Below are positions 24,273 to 32,937 of a stretch of 38,033 nucleotides of DNA, piece by piece. The notes under the pieces were generated by a model. The model was not told the DNA's origin. It did not search any database and worked only from the letters and a program-made list of their open reading frames with translations. The DNA lies in assembly GCA_964458015.1 (NCBI GenBank), contig CAYWGR010000031.1, positions 1-38,033 of the forward strand, given 5' to 3'. The DNA comes from CAYWGR01 sp964458015. Its GTDB lineage: Bacteria; Planctomycetota; Planctomycetia; Pirellulales; Thermoguttaceae. The translations under genes and the position numbers were made by a program. Each line of letters starts with the position of its first letter. The stretch's first letter is position 1.

Positions 24273-25094
24273 ATGAAGAATCTTCTCCACACGTCTCCCT
24301 CAATGGCGGACGCCTTGTCTCAAAAGGAGAGAGAATGGAACCCTGGGGAGTTCGATTATTTCGATTTTGGTTGTAGCGATGGAGGAACTCTCCTCTTTAT
24401 TGAGAAATTTTGGCCGAAGATGCGCGGCATAGGAATCGACATCGATCCCCACAAGATCGAACTTGCTGTCGACGCCGGACACAATGCAATTGTCTATAAT
24501 ATTCTAAATTTGCCGTCCAAAAAAATCACTCGCTTCGTAATGATGTGTCATTTCCTGGAACATCTGGGCAGCATTTCGGATGCGGTCGAAATGATGCGAA
24601 AGGCGATCGATATCGCGGAGGGATTCGTATTCATTCGGCAGCCCTGGTTCGATGCCGACGGCTTTCTTTTTTGTCACAATTTCAAGTTTTACTGGTCACA
24701 CTGGCAGGGGCATCGGAATCACATGAGCTCCTTAGATTTCTACAGCATCCTCTCCGCAGAACTTGAGAAGGGAAAAATCAAAGGCTTTGACATTTTTGGA
24801 CACAACCGCGTCGAGACAACCGATGATTCCTGCTTCATTCCACTGAACGCCCCCATCGATGAACATCACTATAATCCCGACAAACATGGTGTCAAACCAC
24901 CGGCCATCGTATTGCCGATGCCGACTTTCAAGGAAATCATGGTCACGATCAGGATCAGAGAAGATCCCTTGTATGACATGCTGCTGGCCAAGTATGGGAA
25001 GCTAGTCCGCCTTTATAGTAGCGAACAAAAAACCGAAATCCCAACCCCAGCCCGAATCAAATCTCTTTGGAAATGGTTTCACAACTCCAAATGA
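24273..25094 (+). CDS. SAM-dependent methyltransferase (class I fold)
   Basis: The SAM-binding motif I reads FDYFDFGCSDGGTLLFIEKFWP, followed by GIGIDIDPHKIELAVDAG (motif II acidic residue) and MCHFLEHLGSISDAVEMM, typical of methyltransferases acting on small molecules or sugar lipids. Position-specific features of the acceptor are not visible. The longer open frame begins at a GTG at 24201. I prefer the ATG at 24273, which has GAGG six bases upstream, giving 273 residues. It is AT-richer than the rpo-rpl genes. It adjoins a decayed gene of a type found with surface-polysaccharide clusters, so both may be remains of one acquired cluster. Confidence 0.75.
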   Translation: MKNLLHTSPSMADALSQKEREWNPGEFDYFDFGCSDGGTLLFIEKFWPKMRGIGIDIDPHKIELAVDAGHNAIVYNILNLPSKKITRFVMMCHFLEHLGSISDAVEMMRKAIDIAEGFVFIRQPWFDADGFLFCHNFKFYWSHWQGHRNHMSSLDFYSILSAELEKGKIKGFDIFGHNRVETTDDSCFIPLNAPIDEHHYNPDKHGVKPPAIVLPMPTFKEIMVTIRIREDPLYDMLLAKYGKLVRLYSSEQKTEIPTPARIKSLWKWFHNSK

Positions 25095-25130
25095 TACCAT
25101 ATGTAGCAGTGCTAGCCGTCAACAAAACAC

Positions 25131-25149
25131 AAGCTGTTATAGCTTTTTC
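25131..25149 (+). terminator. Weak intrinsic terminator after the methyltransferase gene
   Basis: A 5-bp stem (AAGCT with AGCTT) and a 5-base loop run into a short T-rich tract in the 91-bp gap between two converging genes. The stem is short, so the call is tentative. Confidence 0.35.
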
Positions 25150-25185
25150 TTGACCAAATATTTGTGAAACCAGTTCTGTCGAATG

Positions 25186-26856
25186 TCACCAGGGCAGCTC
25201 AATCTTCTCTTCCTCGGCTGCCTTGCGCAACTTGCTGAGCGCGCGGGCTTCAATCTGGCGAATCCGTTCCTTCGTAACGCCCATCTCCGCGCCCACTTCC
25301 TTGAGCGTCAACTCCTCGCCGTGCTGAAGACCGAATCGCCGCACGATAATCTTCTGTTCGCGCTCGTCGAGACATTCGAGCATCTTGGCCACTTTGGCCT
25401 CGCGCTGGTTTTGCGCGCCTTCCAACTCGAAGGGATCCCCACGTCGATCTTCGGTCGTGCTGAACATCTCCGCCTGACTCGTGCGAAAACGATCATGGTA
25501 GCGGTGTTCGTCGGGAATGGTTCGGGCGAAGTTTTTCATCACCGCCCAACTTGCATAGGTGCTGAACTTATTGCCGCGCGAGTAGTCGAATTTATCGACC
25601 GCACGCATCAACGACATATTGCCGTCGCTGACCAACTCGAAGAAATTCTGCGACGGTCCGACATGCCGCTTGGCAATCGAAACGACCAATCGCAAGTTGG
25701 CACGAATGATCTGGTTCTTCGTTGCGACGGCCTCGTCATAAAGCCGCTCGATTTGGTCCATCAATCCGCGCCGCGGTCGCGACGGATCCAACTTGGTGCG
25801 AAGCCGCGCGGCCTTATACTTCAAATAATTCATCTTGCGGAACAAATGGGCCTCCTGCCTCCGCGTCAACAGCGGCACCTCGTACAAACTCGCTAAATAA
25901 GGAGGCAAGCCGCTCGGCAATCGCGATTTCTTCGGCAGCGATTCCGATTCCGGGACAGGCCCCAACACCCGCTCCTCGGTCTTCCGGGATCGAATCCTCG
26001 AAAAAACGTCGCTCGTGATATAGTCCAGCGGCAACTCCGTAATCCGTTCAGCCCGAATTTCGGCCACGATCCGATAGATGCTGGTCCGGGTGCGGCAAAA
26101 CCGCTTGGCAAGCGATTCCGCCGATTCGCCATGCTGGAACTGCTGGTAAATCGCCTGCCGCGTCTCGGGACGCAAGGGGCCGTGACTGTCGGGAAACACG
26201 GCGGCCTCGGGATGATCGCGATCGAATTGCTTGAGGGTATAACGAATCGTCTCCGGACTGCGCCCCGTCTTCTGCGACAACCGCTTGGTCACGTCGGCGG
26301 GGCAACCGCCCGCATGCGCAAGACGCCGGGCATGTTCGATGATCGTTTCTCTCTCTTCGGGCGTCAGTTGGCTGAACTGCGCGCCGCGACGGACACGCTC
26401 TTGATTCCGCTCGACAAACCGCTCGACCGAGCTGCGCAGGAAACCCACGCGCTTGCGGCCGTCCAGCACGAATCGCCGGCTGACTAATCCTTGGCGCCGC
26501 CAGCGAGAGATCGTCTTCGTCGAGACATTGAACTGCTTGGCCAGCGTCTCGACGGTCATCACGGGTTCGCCCGCCGCCTCCGCCGCAACGCCGGCCGATT
26601 CCGAAACGTCTTCAACAAACAGACGGAGATCGTGGACGGCCTCTTGACCGGTGACACGGAGATCGGGATATGCTTCGGGCCGATAGTTCGTAATCCGATA
26701 GCAAAGATATTCGTAGGGATAGGTTCGCGTGGGATCCAGTTCGCTCAATAAACGCTCGGCCTGGGCCACTTGCTCGATCCGTTTGTCGCGTGGAGCAAAA
26801 CGAACCTGTTGATCGCGAAGCTGCCGAATTGCGGGATTCATGTAGTCGCCATGCAT
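25186..26856 (-). CDS. Sigma-70 family RNA polymerase sigma factor with N-terminal HTH extension
   Basis: The C-terminal half is a complete sigma factor: region 1.2 (LPPYLASLYEVPLLTRRQEAHLFRKMNYLK), region 2 (RANLRLVVSIAKRHVG...FFELVSDGNMSLMRAVDKFDYSRGNKFSTYASWAVMKNFAR) and region 4 (LTLKEVGAEMGVTKERIRQIEARALSKLR). Before these lie about 300 residues with a MerR/excisionase-like helix-turn-helix (TVETLAKQFNVSTKTISRWRRQGL) and at least one resolvase-like helix-turn-helix (GESAESLAKRFCRTRTSIYRIVAEIRAE). I recall this layout from planctomycete sigma factors. The frame is open to 26946, but the ATG at 26856 has a long GGAGG-type site seven to eight bases upstream, so I use 556 residues. The YASWAVMKNFAR helix, which melts the -10 element, keeps its aromatic residues. 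It appears monocistronic. Confidence 0.9.
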   Translation of the reverse strand: MHGDYMNPAIRQLRDQQVRFAPRDKRIEQVAQAERLLSELDPTRTYPYEYLCYRITNYRPEAYPDLRVTGQEAVHDLRLFVEDVSESAGVAAEAAGEPVMTVETLAKQFNVSTKTISRWRRQGLVSRRFVLDGRKRVGFLRSSVERFVERNQERVRRGAQFSQLTPEERETIIEHARRLAHAGGCPADVTKRLSQKTGRSPETIRYTLKQFDRDHPEAAVFPDSHGPLRPETRQAIYQQFQHGESAESLAKRFCRTRTSIYRIVAEIRAERITELPLDYITSDVFSRIRSRKTEERVLGPVPESESLPKKSRLPSGLPPYLASLYEVPLLTRRQEAHLFRKMNYLKYKAARLRTKLDPSRPRRGLMDQIERLYDEAVATKNQIIRANLRLVVSIAKRHVGPSQNFFELVSDGNMSLMRAVDKFDYSRGNKFSTYASWAVMKNFARTIPDEHRYHDRFRTSQAEMFSTTEDRRGDPFELEGAQNQREAKVAKMLECLDEREQKIIVRRFGLQHGEELTLKEVGAEMGVTKERIRQIEARALSKLRKAAEEEKIELPW

Positions 26857-26964
26857 TGCTGATCCCTCCTTCCCTCCAAACCTCATAACTCCAAGGCCAC
26901 TTTCGGCCGTAGCAGTTGTCTCATAGGGTTTCTTGTGTTGCTGCAAACCTCCTCGTTTGCTCTT

Positions 26965-27030
26965 CGAGCGTCTAATATATCAAAGGATATCCTTTTTTAA
27001 CAGCCCTAATTGTTAATAATTCTAATTATT
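26965..27030 (-). promoter_or_regulatory. AT-rich promoter region of the sigma gene with a 14-bp palindrome
   Basis: AAAGGATATCCTTT (26982-26995) is a perfect 14-bp palindrome. Just downstream on the minus strand is TATATT (26974-26979), a possible -10. The flanking bases are markedly AT-rich, with a second imperfect repeat around AATTGTTAATAATT. No -35 of standard type is visible. The palindrome would cover the spacer, a position fit for a repressor or a self-binding sigma extension. Confidence 0.45.
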
Positions 27031-27449
27031 TTTCCTCTTCCTTAAGATTACCACCGTAAAGAACTGAACGCCATTAACTCTATTGGGTGTATTTGTGGGG
27101 TATTGAAATGTCGAACTGCCATAAAGGATGTCAAAACCGATGGATTGGTTCGCTGTATCAGTAGTATGGGATTCTCGGAGCGCAATTGTCCTGCTTGGAG
27201 GAAACTTCGCCCCGCCCCACTACGAATTCGCCGGCGGTTTTGTTCAGTGGAAAAGAATCTACTCACAACCCCTACAAAGGTGCGGGGGAACCGGCGATCC
27301 TACAGGCACCCCAGCCGCCCCACTTTACCGACCGGCTTCGATGCAACCTTTCTGTCTTTGCGATGCCGTTCTTTCCTATCAACTTTACCGGCTTTTCAGG
27401 TCGATCTACCGACTACGTGGCAATACGCTTATGTTGTTAAGGCAAATCC
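27031..27449. other. Intergenic region between divergent genes
   Basis: Roughly 420 bases. Open frames on the plus strand here (from 27103 or 27128) have no ribosome site and no recognisable motif, and they run into the start of the next gene. I see nothing else. Confidence 0.4.
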
Positions 27450-28778
27450 ATGAAAAAAGCAATCATCCTGTTGGCGTTTCTGACAGCTTCACCAGCCTTC
27501 CTTTGGGCGGCAGACGGCAGCTACGCATTTCACAGTGCGCGAAAGACCGGCCAAACGGATCATGTCGTTGTCCTGCTTGAGGTCGGCGGCGAGACGCAAT
27601 ACACCGACGTCGGCAAAGCCAAACAAGAGAAGATGAGCGTCGTCTGCAAACTCGATTATTTGGAGAAGACGCTAGCCATTCCCAACGAACCGGAAGGACT
27701 TTGGCAATCGGTGCGCGACTATCGCAAAGTGACCGCAACGGTCAAGGTGGGCGACGGCCAATTCGAGCCCGACTTGCAACCTCAACACCATTTGATCGCC
27801 GTCGAGGCGGCCAAACAATCCACATTGCTTTTTTCGCCGAACGGAAACCTTACACGCGATGAATTGGATGCCATCGACATACAAGCCAACAGCCTCCTGC
27901 TGGATCGTTTGTTGCCCGACAAGGCCGTGAAGATCGACGATCAATGGACGCATTCCGGCGACCTTCTGGCCGCGATGCTGGGCTTAGATGAAGTCGCCAA
28001 AACGACCGTGCAAAGCAAGCTCAAGGAAGTAACCGACACCGTTGCTCGGTTCGAGATTACAGGCCATGTCGAGGGCGCCATCTACGGCGTTTCGACCAAC
28101 ATCGAAATCAAAGGCAAGTATCGCTTCGATCTGCGAACCAATCGGATTGATTGGCTTGGCCTGCTGGTCAAGGAAAACCGGCCTGGCAGCTTTATTGCCG
28201 ACGGCGTGGACGTGGTTTCGCGACTACAAGTTCTTACCACGCCGGCGGAGACGCCCGAAAGCCTGAACGAGGCCGCGTTGGCCAAACTTACCTTGAAGTC
28301 GTCGCCGCAATCGACTTTGCTCGAATACCAATCGCCAAGCGACGGCTGGCAGTGTCTGTATGACCGCCGTTGGTATATCCACCATCAGCGGCCGAAAAGC
28401 AGCGTGGCCGTGCTGCGGCTTTTGGATCGCGGGGTATTGGCGGGACAGTGCAATTTGTCGTCAACGCCCAAACGCGACGCCGACAAACCCGTCTCGCTCG
28501 AAGAGTTTCAAGACGACGTGAAAAAAGCCCTGGGCAAGAGCTTCAGCGAACTGGTCGATGCGGCACAAACCACGAACGAGTCGAATTACCGCGTCTACCG
28601 CGTGACCGCGCAGGGCACGTCCTCCGAGATCGCCATGCGATGGATCTATTATCTCATTTCAGATCCGCAAGGACGTCAGGCGGCTTTTACGTTCACCGTT
28701 GAACAAAAGCTGCTCGATCGCTTTGCCGATGCCGACAAGCCTTTGATCCAATCCTTGCGGTTCATCGAGAAAAAGTAA
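27450..28778 (+). CDS. Exported protein of unknown function
   Basis: The product has 442 residues. A clean signal peptide is present: KK, a hydrophobic core (AIILLAFLTASPAFL) and an AxA-like cut near WAADG, about residue 20. The mature part has no membrane helices. Its first half has alternating strands and resembles lipoprotein-carrier-like or secreted planctomycete proteins; later there is a segment (YQSPSDGWQCLYDRRWYIHHQRPKSSVAVLRLLDRG) that looks like a PsbP/Mog1-like beta sheet. I recognise no catalytic motif and assign no function. AAGG lies seven bases before the ATG. It stands alone between the sigma gene and the glycosyltransferase. Confidence 0.75.
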   Translation: MKKAIILLAFLTASPAFLWAADGSYAFHSARKTGQTDHVVVLLEVGGETQYTDVGKAKQEKMSVVCKLDYLEKTLAIPNEPEGLWQSVRDYRKVTATVKVGDGQFEPDLQPQHHLIAVEAAKQSTLLFSPNGNLTRDELDAIDIQANSLLLDRLLPDKAVKIDDQWTHSGDLLAAMLGLDEVAKTTVQSKLKEVTDTVARFEITGHVEGAIYGVSTNIEIKGKYRFDLRTNRIDWLGLLVKENRPGSFIADGVDVVSRLQVLTTPAETPESLNEAALAKLTLKSSPQSTLLEYQSPSDGWQCLYDRRWYIHHQRPKSSVAVLRLLDRGVLAGQCNLSSTPKRDADKPVSLEEFQDDVKKALGKSFSELVDAAQTTNESNYRVYRVTAQGTSSEIAMRWIYYLISDPQGRQAAFTFTVEQKLLDRFADADKPLIQSLRFIEKK

Positions 28779-28928
28779 GAGGAAATCGCGAGCGCAAACC
28801 GCCGACTTCCTTGATGGATGCCCAGGAAATTACCATCGGGCATGGCTAAACCAAAAACTCGCGTTCACCGGCCTCTCGTTGATCGGTCCACCAACACGAC
28901 TTGCCCGAGACCCGGTTACGAGAGACCC

Positions 28929-30530
28929 TTACGGATCTTTCCGTTGAAACAACCGCCAGCCCTCTGCACCAGGCAATTCGCGGTACGATGCCAGAGCCGA
29001 CTCGGTCCAGCCCGCATAGACAAGATACTCGAACGGGTTGAAATCCTTGGGCACGTGGGCACATCCGACATCGTCTTGGATGATAATCAGCCGAGGACGG
29101 AGCCGCTGGACATCCTCGCGCAACTCATCGAGAAACTGCCGCTCCTCGGGCGATGCTTCATCCCAGCGCCGATACAAGGTCTTGTTTGCTTCGATGGATT
29201 TCCGACTACCGTTCAGGAATGCGATTGGGAAACAGCAAAAATACCGACTGCCTTGCTTGCGGCCTGTTTGCAGTAACTGCGGATAGCCGGAACTTGCCAA
29301 AGCCGGCGAAATAATCAATACCCGATCGCCGGGTTGCGAGTGATCCTCGATCATGAGACGCAATGCCATCGAAAAAACGGACTCGCGCCGCGCAATGCCC
29401 CGCTGATCGCACCAGAATGCAACAAGGACGCCCAGGGCCACGATAACGGCGCCCCATGCTCGACGATCCAAGGATCGCTGTCCCCGCAGCGCGAGGATCA
29501 GCAGCGGCAGACACAGAAAGCCGGCGAATTCAAAGGGGATTCTGTGGTAACTCCAGCCCTTGTGCTGGAGAAAGAACATGCCAACGCCCACGACAGCCAA
29601 CACGGCAAAAGCCAGAAGATGATATTGCAGACCCCGAGATCGCCGGCGGCAAAAAGGGACCGCAACAATCAGAATCGCAAGCGAAGCGACCGTGGTGAAC
29701 GACTTGAAGAAATAGCGGCCCAGCTTTTCCGATTCCATATTGAATGAATCGTAATGGGCAGCGATCAGGGGCATCCATCGGCCGAAAAAGGCCTCGCGCA
29801 TGGCCGTTGGCACGAAAAGCCAATGCAGCACATAGGCCGCAACCACGGCCGCTAATGCAAGATTTTCAGACTGCCAAAGCAAACGCCAGCGCCGAGAGAT
29901 CATTAGCAACGCGAGTTCGACCGCCGCGACACAGAGCAGAAAATGCGGTTTAAGCGAAACACCGATGCCCGCCTGAAGGCCCAACAAAACGGCCCATGCC
30001 GCGGCAACCGTTCCACCTCGGTGCCGCAAGATGCGCAAGAACAGGTAGGGCATGTAAAGCAACATGAAAAGATATTCGCGTTGCCCCATGTCACCGTGGC
30101 TATCCACAAAAAAATAGAGCGCTATCCATGTGAGGAGAACGAGCGAGCGTCCGGCCCTGCGCAAGCCGGATCGGGGATTTTGGATCAGGAAATAAAGTTC
30201 CAGGCTCGAAACCACCAACAAGGCGATAATCGTCGCTTGAAATGCAACCATCACCGAGATGCCCAATGTTCGGGCAATCAGAACAGGCACGACGCTGAGG
30301 TAAATAATCAACGGCGGATTCGTATCGACAAAATCGCAGTAAGGCACACCGCCGTCCAACAGCGCTTCGGCCATTTGGAGATAGTAGGCGCAGTCGTGAT
30401 TGATCCGCAGGGGCGAAGTCGCCACGCCCGCCGAGATCGCACCAATCAACAAAAACGCCAGGACGATCAACAGAGCCTCCCGGCGAATCCTGCTCGACGA
30501 ACCGTCCGAAGTGCGATTGATTACCGTCAC
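28929..30530 (-). CDS. GT-C family membrane glycosyltransferase-like protein
   Basis: This 533-residue integral membrane protein has around ten hydrophobic helices in its first 380 residues. The loop after the first helix reads SPLRINHDCAYYLQMAEALLDGGVPYCDFVDTNPPLIIYL. An acidic residue in this first outer loop with a D-x-Y/NPP pattern is typical of PMT/ArnT/DolP-dependent (GT-C) glycosyltransferases, which move sugars from a polyprenyl carrier to an acceptor outside the membrane. The soluble C-terminus (about 380-533) contains a Rossmann-like segment (PGDRVLIISPAL). Start is GTG with AGGA seven bases upstream. The acceptor cannot be inferred. It is 57 bp downstream of the secretin gene on the same strand. 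Confidence 0.75.
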   Translation of the reverse strand: MTVINRTSDGSSSRIRREALLIVLAFLLIGAISAGVATSPLRINHDCAYYLQMAEALLDGGVPYCDFVDTNPPLIIYLSVVPVLIARTLGISVMVAFQATIIALLVVSSLELYFLIQNPRSGLRRAGRSLVLLTWIALYFFVDSHGDMGQREYLFMLLYMPYLFLRILRHRGGTVAAAWAVLLGLQAGIGVSLKPHFLLCVAAVELALLMISRRWRLLWQSENLALAAVVAAYVLHWLFVPTAMREAFFGRWMPLIAAHYDSFNMESEKLGRYFFKSFTTVASLAILIVAVPFCRRRSRGLQYHLLAFAVLAVVGVGMFFLQHKGWSYHRIPFEFAGFLCLPLLILALRGQRSLDRRAWGAVIVALGVLVAFWCDQRGIARRESVFSMALRLMIEDHSQPGDRVLIISPALASSGYPQLLQTGRKQGSRYFCCFPIAFLNGSRKSIEANKTLYRRWDEASPEERQFLDELREDVQRLRPRLIIIQDDVGCAHVPKDFNPFEYLVYAGWTESALASYRELPGAEGWRLFQRKDP

Positions 30531-30587
30531 GATAAAATCCTATGCGGGGGAATATCCGAGGATTCGACGGCTTGTGAAGGAGGTCGC

Positions 30588-32702
30588 CTACTTCACCTTG
30601 GCATTCGTCGAATTCTTCCGGCCGGTTATTGCGGCGGCAGTTCCTTCCGCGGAAGGCGGAGCAACCGTTTCGGGCGTTGCCGTGAGATCATACAGGGTTG
30701 GCTCGGTCTCGGCTTTGCCCTTCTGCATGGTATGTTTTTCCAATCCCAACGCACGCGGCTTGCCAAGGGCGTTGAGCGCCGTCGGGCATTGCGGACGCCA
30801 TATATGCGGCGTCAGAATCACCACCAGTTCACGGCGAGTCTGTTTATCCGAAGTCTCGCGGAACAGAGCGCCCAGCCACGGCAAATCCATCAAAACGGGA
30901 ATGCCGTTCACGGAATGCTCGAGTTGGGTGTCGATCAAACCGCCGATGACGATCGTCGTGCCGTTGGGAACCATGACGTTCGTCGTCACTTCCGAAGCCG
31001 TTGTTTGCGGCAAGCCGTTCTCCAAGGCGCCCGTGCTGCGCTGCGGATGCACCTCCATGCGAATCATGCCGTCGGAAGAAACAAAGGGGCGTAATTGCAA
31101 TTGCGTGCCGATCGGCATGAAATTGGCAACTTGCGTGGAGGACGTCTGTGTGATTTGGGTCGTGTAATAACCCAAGTTCTGGCCTAGATGTACCACCGCG
31201 CCCTGTTTGTTCAGAACGAGGATACGTGGACAGGCCAATACTTTCGTTTCACCCCGCTGTTGCAGGGCAGTGATGAATCCAGTGACATTCCTGCCGCTCC
31301 AACCGAACTTCACGCCGCCAGGATCCGTCGTGTTTACAAATCCGGTGGATACCTTGCCCGTGGAACCAGACGTCCCGGTTGTGGTGGTAACGCCATTGGT
31401 AGTCGTTTGTCGAATGCTGTTCGTCACGGGGCTGGCGAGCACGCTGGCGGGCGTGAAACCGGCCGCGGCATTGAGCAAAGCACCGTCGCCGACCACGCCC
31501 AAGGCATTGCCGGCATTATCCAAGACGGCATAGTTGACGCCTAAATCCAGATCCTTCGAGAGCGTAACGCTGACAATGACGGCCTCGATCAAAACCTGCG
31601 TGGGCTGAATGTCGATTTCCGCAATCACTCGATCAATCGTCTTGAGGTTGATCTCGTAATCCTGAACGACGATGATTTCACCGCCGGCCATCGAGTTTCC
31701 ACCCGCTTTACCACCGCCGCCGCCGGCCGCACTGCCGCCGCCGCTGCCCGACGGAGCATTCGCCGAAGTGGCCGGATAGCCGGTGTCGCTGTCGGGCGAC
31801 TGGCTGATGGTGCCTTTCTTGCTCAGAATCGGCTTCACCATCTTGATCACGTCGCCGCTCTTCACATAGTTCAGGTGATAAACCCGAATCGGCAGATCGT
31901 CTTCTTCGATCTTGCGGAACTCGTCCAACGTGGAAATATAAATCACGTCCTTATCACGTCGGACCGTCAAACGACACTGCTTGGCGATGATTTGCAAGGC
32001 ATCGTCCACTGTTTTATTCCGCAGATCCAAAGTAACGGAACCTGTTACGCCCGGCGAAACGAGAATGTTTAATATCTTCGCCTGCCGGCTGATCATCTCC
32101 ATCACTTTGCTGACTTCCAGGTTGTCGACATGCAGCGTGATCATGGGTTCGGCATTGGCGGATACCCCAGACTGCTCGACAGGACTCGGAGATGTTTTCG
32201 CAACCGGCTTTTCCGCGGGTTTCGCTACCGGTTTCGCCACAGGTTTCACCGCGGGTTTTGTTTCCGGCTGAGCAACAGGCGGTGTGGGTTGCGTACTGGG
32301 CGCCTCGATGGGCTTGGGCTGGCTAGGCTTGCCTTCGGGCAGCACGGCCTTGGGTGTAGCAATGACCTCGGGCTCGACCATCTGCGCTTGGGCAAACTGT
32401 GCGGGAAGCGGCGGCGCTTCCGTGCCATTGGCCGACAATGGCTCCGATTCCTCGTGCAATGTCAGCCTCGCGCCGGCCAAATTCGCCCGATCACTCGAGC
32501 TTGAAGCCTGGCTCGCCATAGGCACTTTTACAGACGGCGTGATGTAATCTTTGTCAAAATCCGAAGCCTGGGCAACGCCGGGTGCCTGGGCGGTTGGCGG
32601 TTCGGCTCGTTTATGCGTGCGAAATCCCTGAACACAGCCTGCTGTCGTTAGACAGAGGCCGAGGACAGTGATCAGTAGGTATGGCAAACCCAGCTTACGC
32701 AT
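30588..32702 (-). CDS. Secretin (type II/IV secretion outer-membrane channel family), lipoprotein
   Basis: The protein has 704 residues. The signal peptide ends in a lipobox (TTAGC, Cys22), so it is probably lipidated. A long Pro/Lys-rich spacer with repeated KPVAKP and PAEKP units follows (about 130-180). Then comes a secretin N-terminal domain (ITLHVDNLEVSKVMEMISRQAKI...GSVTLDLRNKTVDDALQIIAKQ), an N1-like domain interrupted by a Gly/Ser-rich loop near residue 310-330, and the C-terminal beta-barrel domain with VPNGTTIVIGGLI and LPWLGALFR, the secretin signature. It would form a multimeric outer-membrane gate. No inner-membrane partner gene (ATPase, pilin, GspF-like) is in the window, so the system it serves is unknown. 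Confidence 0.9.
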   Translation of the reverse strand: MRKLGLPYLLITVLGLCLTTAGCVQGFRTHKRAEPPTAQAPGVAQASDFDKDYITPSVKVPMASQASSSSDRANLAGARLTLHEESEPLSANGTEAPPLPAQFAQAQMVEPEVIATPKAVLPEGKPSQPKPIEAPSTQPTPPVAQPETKPAVKPVAKPVAKPAEKPVAKTSPSPVEQSGVSANAEPMITLHVDNLEVSKVMEMISRQAKILNILVSPGVTGSVTLDLRNKTVDDALQIIAKQCRLTVRRDKDVIYISTLDEFRKIEEDDLPIRVYHLNYVKSGDVIKMVKPILSKKGTISQSPDSDTGYPATSANAPSGSGGGSAAGGGGGKAGGNSMAGGEIIVVQDYEINLKTIDRVIAEIDIQPTQVLIEAVIVSVTLSKDLDLGVNYAVLDNAGNALGVVGDGALLNAAAGFTPASVLASPVTNSIRQTTTNGVTTTTGTSGSTGKVSTGFVNTTDPGGVKFGWSGRNVTGFITALQQRGETKVLACPRILVLNKQGAVVHLGQNLGYYTTQITQTSSTQVANFMPIGTQLQLRPFVSSDGMIRMEVHPQRSTGALENGLPQTTASEVTTNVMVPNGTTIVIGGLIDTQLEHSVNGIPVLMDLPWLGALFRETSDKQTRRELVVILTPHIWRPQCPTALNALGKPRALGLEKHTMQKGKAETEPTLYDLTATPETVAPPSAEGTAAAITGRKNSTNAKVK

Positions 32703-32744
32703 CTTACTAACGTTGCCGCTATATTTCCTGGATTACCAATTCTT

Positions 32745-32766
32745 TGTTAATCTGGGGAGATTAACA
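32745..32766 (-). promoter_or_regulatory. Perfect inverted repeat upstream of the secretin gene
   Basis: TGTTAATCT and AGATTAACA (9 of 9) face each other around GGGG, 43 bp upstream of the secretin ATG. Position and symmetry suit an operator for a dimeric regulator or a leader hairpin. A second repeat (GGTGCA, 8-base loop, TGCACC at 32902-32921) sits just after the ruvA stop. Confidence 0.45.
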
Positions 32767-32937
32767 GGCCGTTTCTTGCGCGCATTTTGCAACTCAAAAT
32801 ACGCACCGGCGTTGTCCATTAAGAATCGGGTATATCCTTGTGGAACTTAACGAATTTTCCGTTTATAAAAGATGCGCAAACCTTAACGGCATACCACTTA
32901 TGGTGCACCCAAGCATGCACCTTGTAGATGGGCCAGA

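Noticed and set aside
27103..27580. Plus-strand open frames upstream of the exported protein
   Set aside because: They have no ribosome binding site, no signal or domain pattern, and run across the start of the supported gene.
31700..31760. Possible tandem repeat in the secretin gene
   Set aside because: It is a Gly/Ser-coding low-complexity loop within the protein, consistent with a linker and not a separate element.
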